Source: Limosilactobacillus sp. (lineage in GTDB: Bacteria > Bacillota > Bacilli > Lactobacillales > Lactobacillaceae). From it: 64,000 nucleotides of DNA. The position numbers and the translations under genes were made by a program. Positions 60,269 through 64,000 of the stretch are shown piece after piece. The DNA lies in the NCBI RefSeq assembly GCF_022482365.1, contig NZ_JAKVPE010000001.1:682001-746000 (forward strand), written 5' to 3'. The notes below the pieces were generated by a model. The model made no database searches. It was not told the origin of the DNA and saw only the letters and a program-made list of their open reading frames with translations. Position 1 is the first letter of the stretch; each line of letters opens with the position of its first letter.

Positions 60269-60281
60269 TTTCGGGATAAAT

Positions 60282-60322
60282 AAAACCAGTCCCCGATGCT
60301 CGTTAGTTGGGGACTGGTTTTT
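60282..60322 (-). terminator. Terminator of trmB
   Basis: AAAACCAGTCCCC and GGGGACTGGTTTT, a perfect 13-pair stem with a 13-base loop; A/T runs allow function in both directions, so it also insulates the IS right end. Confidence 0.9.
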
Positions 60323-60327
60323 ACTTT

Positions 60328-60972
60328 TTATTCAAAATGGGCGGTCAGCTTGTAAATTGGCTGGCCCTTGGCTGCAAATTTCTGTTCGTACTCCGTCTCA
60401 ACGTTGTGCTCAGCCTCCGCGCTGTTGTGCAGGTCGAGCCAGACACCGTCGAAGTGCATCCCGTAGTTGTTCATGCTCTGCAGCGAGAACTCAAAGAAAC
60501 CCATATTATCGGTCTTGAGCTCGATTGCGCCCTGATCCTTTAAGATCTCCTGGTAGTTGGCCAGGAAAGTCTTGTAGGTCAGCCGCCGCTTGGCATGGCG
60601 TTTCTTCGGCCACGGGTCGGAGAAATTCAGGTACATCCGGTCGATCTCGTGGGGCTCAAAGAAGGTGTCGAGGTCCTCCCCATCCCCGCAGATCAGCTGC
60701 AGGTTCGGCAGATCTTCCTCCTCGAGGGCCTTCTTGAGGGCAATGGCGGCCACGGTCCGTTGAATTTCCAGACCGATGAAGTTGCATTCGGGGTGGGCCT
60801 TGGCCATGCCGATGATGAACTGGCCCTTGCCCATGCCGACCTCAAGGTGGAGCGGCTGGGGCTTGGCAAAACGCTCCTGCCACTTGCCCTTCCATTCGGC
60901 GGCCGTGGTCACCATCATTTCCGGATGGGCCGCAATCAGCGGATCGGCCCACTTCTTATGTTTAACACGCAT
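60328..60972 (-). CDS. trmB: tRNA (guanine-N7)-methyltransferase
   Basis: 214 residues. SAM motif [26 protein letters not shown], and the TrmB signature [18 protein letters not shown]. Methylates G46 in the tRNA variable loop. GAGGAA precedes the ATG. It follows ecsB by 2 bases, a common lactobacillus order. Confidence 0.96.
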   Translation of the reverse strand: MRVKHKKWADPLIAAHPEMMVTTAAEWKGKWQERFAKPQPLHLEVGMGKGQFIIGMAKAHPECNFIGLEIQRTVAAIALKKALEEEDLPNLQLICGDGEDLDTFFEPHEIDRMYLNFSDPWPKKRHAKRRLTYKTFLANYQEILKDQGAIELKTDNMGFFEFSLQSMNNYGMHFDGVWLDLHNSAEAEHNVETEYEQKFAAKGQPIYKLTAHFE

Positions 60973-60974
60973 AA

Positions 60975-62177
60975 TTAATTTTCCTCACTTAACTTTTTTA
61001 GTCGAACCCGATAGTAGAGTCGGGTCAGCAATAATACTTCGATGATACCGATTACCAGGTTAATGCCCAGTTGCAGCCAGCTCAGGTGCAAACCCAGACT
61101 GGCCAAAACGATCAGCGCCGCCACCAATATGGTTACCTTGGTTAGCAGGGATTGGAAATCAGCTTGGCGCTGAGCAAAGCTGACCGGGTAAAGATGAGTA
61201 AAGACGTTCCCGTCGTACTGGTCAAAGAGTGGCATCAATTGGGTGGCGATCAGGTAGATGAACAGCGCCGCCAGGACACTGTTCAGCCAGATGACCGGCA
61301 CTAAGAAGACGACCACCATCGCCAACAGGGTCAGCCGGATGACGATCCCGCTGACGTCGGTGTTACGGATGAAGCCCCGGGCGTATAGGTAGGACCAGGG
61401 GTGCCCTTCAATCGTCAGGCGACGAATCAAGCCATTGGCCCAGGTGCGCCGCTTAACGTTCCCTTGAACGGTCGGCACGTCAGTAAAGAGGTTGAAAAAG
61501 CGGTAGACGCTGTACATCCGATCGGCCTCGGCGCTGATCGCCAGTCGCCAGTCTAGGGTCAGGTGCCGTGTCAGGGCCGCTGCCTCAATTACCACCGCCA
61601 AGATCAGCCCGACCAGCGGATTAATCAGCCAGCAGGCCAGGGCAACCAGGAGTGGCAGGAACCACTGCAGGGCCCGCAGCAGCCGCAGATGCTGCCGTCC
61701 CTCCTGACTAACCCTTGCCTGCGCCAGTCGCAGCCAACTCGCCTTAACGGTCAGGAAGGTCAAAAAGATCAGGACAATGTTGGTCCCCGTCAGGCGTTCG
61801 GTTGTCATAGCAAAGGGCAGTGCCACGAAGGTCCCGGTTGCCGTCATCAAAAGGGCCAGGATCAGGCTATAGTTTCCAGCCTGACGCATATAGGTCTGCA
61901 TATTTTTAACCTGCGGCAGCAAGAAGACCGGGTCAGGCCGCTCCAGCAGGGTGGCCAGCCGACCAAGCTGGGCCAGGACAGTGAACCAGGCCACCAGCAG
62001 CCAGCGACTCCACCAGAGATTGGGGCCGAGCTGGGGCAGCCACTGTGAATAACCATAGGCCAACGCCCCAAACAGGAAGAAGAGGGCGATCACGAAATGA
62101 TCATTAAAAACCAGGCGCCAGTATTTTAGCAACATCATGAAGTGGCGCTGGCGACGTTGCGCAAATAATTTATTCAT
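60975..62177 (-). CDS. ecsB: ABC transporter permease EcsB
   Basis: 400 residues, strongly hydrophobic in four clusters ([47 protein letters not shown]-like, [19 protein letters not shown]). It matches the EcsB permease, partner of EcsA. In B. subtilis EcsAB affects secretion, site-2 proteolysis and competence. The ATG at 62177 follows AAGGGATGG and overlaps the ecsA end by 8 bases; no ecsC is present. Confidence 0.93.
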   Translation of the reverse strand: MNKLFAQRRQRHFMMLLKYWRLVFNDHFVIALFFLFGALAYGYSQWLPQLGPNLWWSRWLLVAWFTVLAQLGRLATLLERPDPVFLLPQVKNMQTYMRQAGNYSLILALLMTATGTFVALPFAMTTERLTGTNIVLIFLTFLTVKASWLRLAQARVSQEGRQHLRLLRALQWFLPLLVALACWLINPLVGLILAVVIEAAALTRHLTLDWRLAISAEADRMYSVYRFFNLFTDVPTVQGNVKRRTWANGLIRRLTIEGHPWSYLYARGFIRNTDVSGIVIRLTLLAMVVVFLVPVIWLNSVLAALFIYLIATQLMPLFDQYDGNVFTHLYPVSFAQRQADFQSLLTKVTILVAALIVLASLGLHLSWLQLGINLVIGIIEVLLLTRLYYRVRLKKLSEEN

Positions 62178-62907
62178 TTTGACCATCCCTTGCCAGGTGC
62201 AGATAGATCTCGTCCAAGGATTCGTCCGGCCGGTCAGCGAGCTTGCGGAGTTCATCCAGGGTTCCGTGAGCCCGGACCTTTCCAGCGGCCAGGAGGACAA
62301 AACGGTCACAGTACTTTTGGGCCGTGTCCAGGACGTGCGTCGACATCAATACCGCCACGCCGGCCTTCTTCTTCTCCTCAATCAGGCCCAGCAGGTCATG
62401 GACGGCCAACGGGTCCAGGCCATAGAAGGGCTCGTCGACGATCAGAAGCTTGGCGTCGGTCATAAAGGCGCAGCAGATCATTACCTTCTGCTTCATCCCC
62501 TTGGAGAAGTTGGCCGGGAACCAGTCCAGCTTATTGTCCAGCCGAAAAATCTTCAGCAGCCGGTGGGCCCGCTTCCAGGCTTCCTGAGTGTCAAGCCCGT
62601 AAGCGGTCATCGTCAGTTCCAGGTGCTCACGCAGGGTCAACTCGTCATAGAGGATCGGCGTCTCAGGCACGTAGGCAATTTGCTGCTTATACTCTTCCGG
62701 GTTAGTTGCCAGGCTGAGGTCGTTGAGGGTGATTGAACCGGAGAACGGCCGCAGGATCCCAATGACGTGGTTTAAGGTCGTCGACTTGCCGGCCCCGTTT
62801 AAGCCGATTAGGCCAACCAGTTCGCCGGGCTGCACGTCGAGAGAGACGTCCTTTAGCACCGGGATCTGGGAATAGCCCCCGACCAAATTTTTGATTTCAA
62901 GTGCCAT
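62170..62907 (-). CDS. ecsA: ABC transporter ATP-binding protein EcsA
   Basis: 245 residues. Walker A GLNGAGKST at 35-43, Q-loop YVPETPILYDELTLREHLE, signature NFSKGMKQK (variant of LSGGQ) and Walker B LLIVDEPFYGLD, followed by the H-loop STHVLD. The ATG at 62907 is chosen because GAAGGAAAG lies upstream; an in-frame extension of 38 codons is not supported. First gene of ecsA-ecsB-trmB, divergent from hit; a TGGTATAAT lies in front. Confidence 0.94.
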   Translation of the reverse strand: MALEIKNLVGGYSQIPVLKDVSLDVQPGELVGLIGLNGAGKSTTLNHVIGILRPFSGSITLNDLSLATNPEEYKQQIAYVPETPILYDELTLREHLELTMTAYGLDTQEAWKRAHRLLKIFRLDNKLDWFPANFSKGMKQKVMICCAFMTDAKLLIVDEPFYGLDPLAVHDLLGLIEEKKKAGVAVLMSTHVLDTAQKYCDRFVLLAAGKVRAHGTLDELRKLADRPDESLDEIYLHLARDGQNE

Positions 62908-63034
62908 GATCTTTCCTTCTTTTCTTCCTTGATTTCGACTTTTAATTATACCATACCAGATCAGACCCCCAGCGGTGAAGAAATGCGCATTATAAGTTAT
63001 ACTAGAGGTAATTTCTGACAAAGGAGGGGATACA

Positions 63035-63469
63035 ATGACTGATTGTATCTTTTGTAAAATTATTTCCGGTGAGATTCCGAGCTACACGGTTTACGAGGAC
63101 GACGTTGTGAAGGCCTTCCTCGACATCTCCCAGGGGACGCCGGGCCACACCCTAGTCGTTCCGAAGAAGCACGTCCCGGACCTCTTCGCCTATGACGAAA
63201 AGCTCGCCGCCGAAGTCTTCTCTCGCCTGCCAAAGATCGCCCGCGCCGTCAAGGCTTCTAACCCGGCCATCAAGGGGATGAACGTGATCAACAACAACGG
63301 CAAGGTTGCCTACCAATCCGTCTTCCACTCCCACATTCACCTGGTACCACGCTACTCCGACCAAGACGACTTCAAGATGATCTTCAAGGACAACTCCGGC
63401 AAGTACGACGACGCCAAGTACAAGCAGATCCAGCAGTCGATCATCGACCACATGGATGATGAACAATAA
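63035..63469 (+). CDS. hit: HIT family nucleotide-binding hydrolase
   Basis: 144 residues. HIT motif HSHIHLVPRY with histidines at 98, 100 and 102, and the zinc-type N-terminus DCIFCKIISGEIPSY (Cys4, Cys7). Hydrolyses nucleoside phosphoramidates or dinucleoside polyphosphates. AAAGGAGG precedes the ATG. It is divergent from ecsA, as in many Bacillota, and is followed by the 74-residue gene with a 1-base overlap (TAATG). Confidence 0.95.
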   Translation: MTDCIFCKIISGEIPSYTVYEDDVVKAFLDISQGTPGHTLVVPKKHVPDLFAYDEKLAAEVFSRLPKIARAVKASNPAIKGMNVINNNGKVAYQSVFHSHIHLVPRYSDQDDFKMIFKDNSGKYDDAKYKQIQQSIIDHMDDEQ

Positions 63470-63693
63470 TGATTAGGGAGAAGTTCAAGGCCGCCCTGGC
63501 CGACGCCAGAAAGTTCAAAACTCAGCTCACCGATCTGCAAGACAATGTACACGGCCTGCAGAATGCCCTGGGTGGTGCAAGGAACTTTGCGGACGCCGTC
63601 AGCGGTGACATTGTCAAGTGGCGGTTCAAATGTCAACCGCGCATTGAGCGGATTCAAAAGATCGTCAACCGCCTAAGTAAGTCAACCAAATAG
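63469..63693 (+). CDS. Uncharacterised 74-residue helical protein (YtxH-like size)
   Basis: Starts MIREKFKAALADARKFKTQL and continues helical and amphipathic with no membrane segment; it ends with a basic CQPRIERIQKIVNRLSKSTK tail. The single-base overlap with the hit stop codon shows translational coupling. Lactobacilli often carry a small protein here; function unknown. It ends at a strong terminator. Confidence 0.8.
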   Translation: MIREKFKAALADARKFKTQLTDLQDNVHGLQNALGGARNFADAVSGDIVKWRFKCQPRIERIQKIVNRLSKSTK

Positions 63694-63694
63694 C

Positions 63695-63743
63695 AAAAAA
63701 AGGATATCCGCATTTCCAATTGGTGATTGCGGATATCCTTTTT
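63695..63743. terminator. Bidirectional terminator between hit and prsA
   Basis: AAAAAAAGGATATCCGCA and TGCGGATATCCTTTTT, a perfect stem of about 16 pairs, around a 15-base loop. Confidence 0.92.
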
Positions 63744-63768
63744 AGTCAGTGCGAGCAATTTAATTTAC

Positions 63769-64000
63769 TTAGTTGCTGCTGGATGAGCTGGACGTTGAGC
63801 TCGTGCCCAGGCTACCGTTCGTGGTACTGTTGGTGTTGAGGTAGTCGTCCAGGATGTTCTTTTCGTCGTTATCCTTGATGGAGACATTCCCCTTCTTCAG
63901 GACGTTGGAAACCACCTTGTGCAGGAAGGTGCTGTTGTTCATGTTTTGTTGAACAATCTGGTTCCGCAGGTCGCTGATGTGCTGGCTCTTCTTCCCCTTG
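63769..64000 (-). CDS. prsA: Foldase PrsA, C-terminal part (cut by window edge)
   Basis: 77 C-terminal residues: [38 protein letters not shown], then an acidic DDYLN and a serine-rich tail ([11 protein letters not shown]). This matches the end of the lipoprotein peptidyl-prolyl isomerase PrsA, which folds exported proteins outside the membrane; it lies next to hit/ecs in Bacillota. The parvulin domain lies beyond 64000. Confidence 0.85.
   Translation of the reverse strand, partial: KGKKSQHISDLRNQIVQQNMNNSTFLHKVVSNVLKKGNVSIKDNDEKNILDDYLNTNSTTNGSLGTSSTSSSSSSN

Noticed and set aside
1-64000. CRISPR array, toxin-antitoxin pair or defence island
   Set aside because: No regularly spaced repeats, no cas or known defence genes, and no paired small toxin/antitoxin frames were seen.

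Overview
The window comes from a low-G+C-phylum (Bacillota) lactic acid bacterium whose DNA is nevertheless fairly G+C rich. Gene order and protein sequences resemble the Lactobacillaceae, and base composition fits the Limosilactobacillus group (L. fermentum/pontis-like). The genus is an inference from gene content, the T-box, ribosomal leaders and IS30 type; no search was run. It is core chromosome: almost all genes are housekeeping genes in conserved Bacillota clusters, most of them on the minus strand. The one clear mobile element is an IS30-family insertion at 59205-60268.

Layout. 1-5236: xseA (cut by the window edge), folD, nusB, an Asp23 protein, a 2H phosphoesterase, an Xaa-Pro peptidase, then rpmA-prp-rplU with its leader and promoter. 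5293-9464: a TetR regulator, tRNA-Arg(TCT), a 38-residue membrane peptide, an uncharacterised three-gene operon and a 41-residue basic protein. 9540-15315: aminotransferase, gltX, glnA, miaA, DUF3042. 15405-18985: rhodanese-like protein, glcK, yqgQ, rhomboid protease, 5-formyl-THF cyclo-ligase, an orphan PTS EIIA, rpmG. 19120-24160: class B PBP, YfhO, and a long palindrome. 24161-30134: HesB-like protein, greA, udk, a truncated MltG-like protein, pheT-pheS under a T-box. 30144-35226: HxlR regulator, HD protein, TrmH-type methyltransferase, acylphosphatase, YidC, deformylase-like protein, MATE transporter. 35238-40119: YjeM-like transporter, ArlRS-like two-component system, rpmF-yceD. 40162-45707: ribosome-assembly and tRNA-modification cluster (tmcAL, methyltransferase, rsfS, yqeK, nadD, yhbY, yqeH, yqeG). 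45733-54121: rplT-rpmI-infC with an L20-type leader, then dnaI-dnaB-nrdR-coaE-mutM-polA. 54184-59151: Bax-inhibitor-like protein, murC, ytpR, thioredoxin-like protein, small membrane protein, secreted nuclease. 59205-64000: IS30 element, trmB, ecsB-ecsA, HIT protein, a 74-residue protein and the 3' end of prsA.

How the genes work together. Several operons couple translation to its own products: rplU and infC-rpmI-rplT carry presumptive autoregulatory leaders, pheST is controlled by uncharged tRNA-Phe, and Prp sits beside the L27 whose N-terminus it should trim. ArlRS, the PBP, YfhO, MurC, YidC, EcsAB and PrsA form an envelope set spread over the window.

No CRISPR array, toxin-antitoxin pair, prophage or recognisable defence island was seen. 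The least explained items are the three-gene operon 6597-9065, a structured repeat present in a long and a short version (57161-57304 and 9465-9532), a 62-base near-palindrome (24047-24108), an ATA start codon for infC, a MltG-like protein lacking its catalytic domain, and two tiny conserved-looking peptides. No single element is convincing as a wholly new system.
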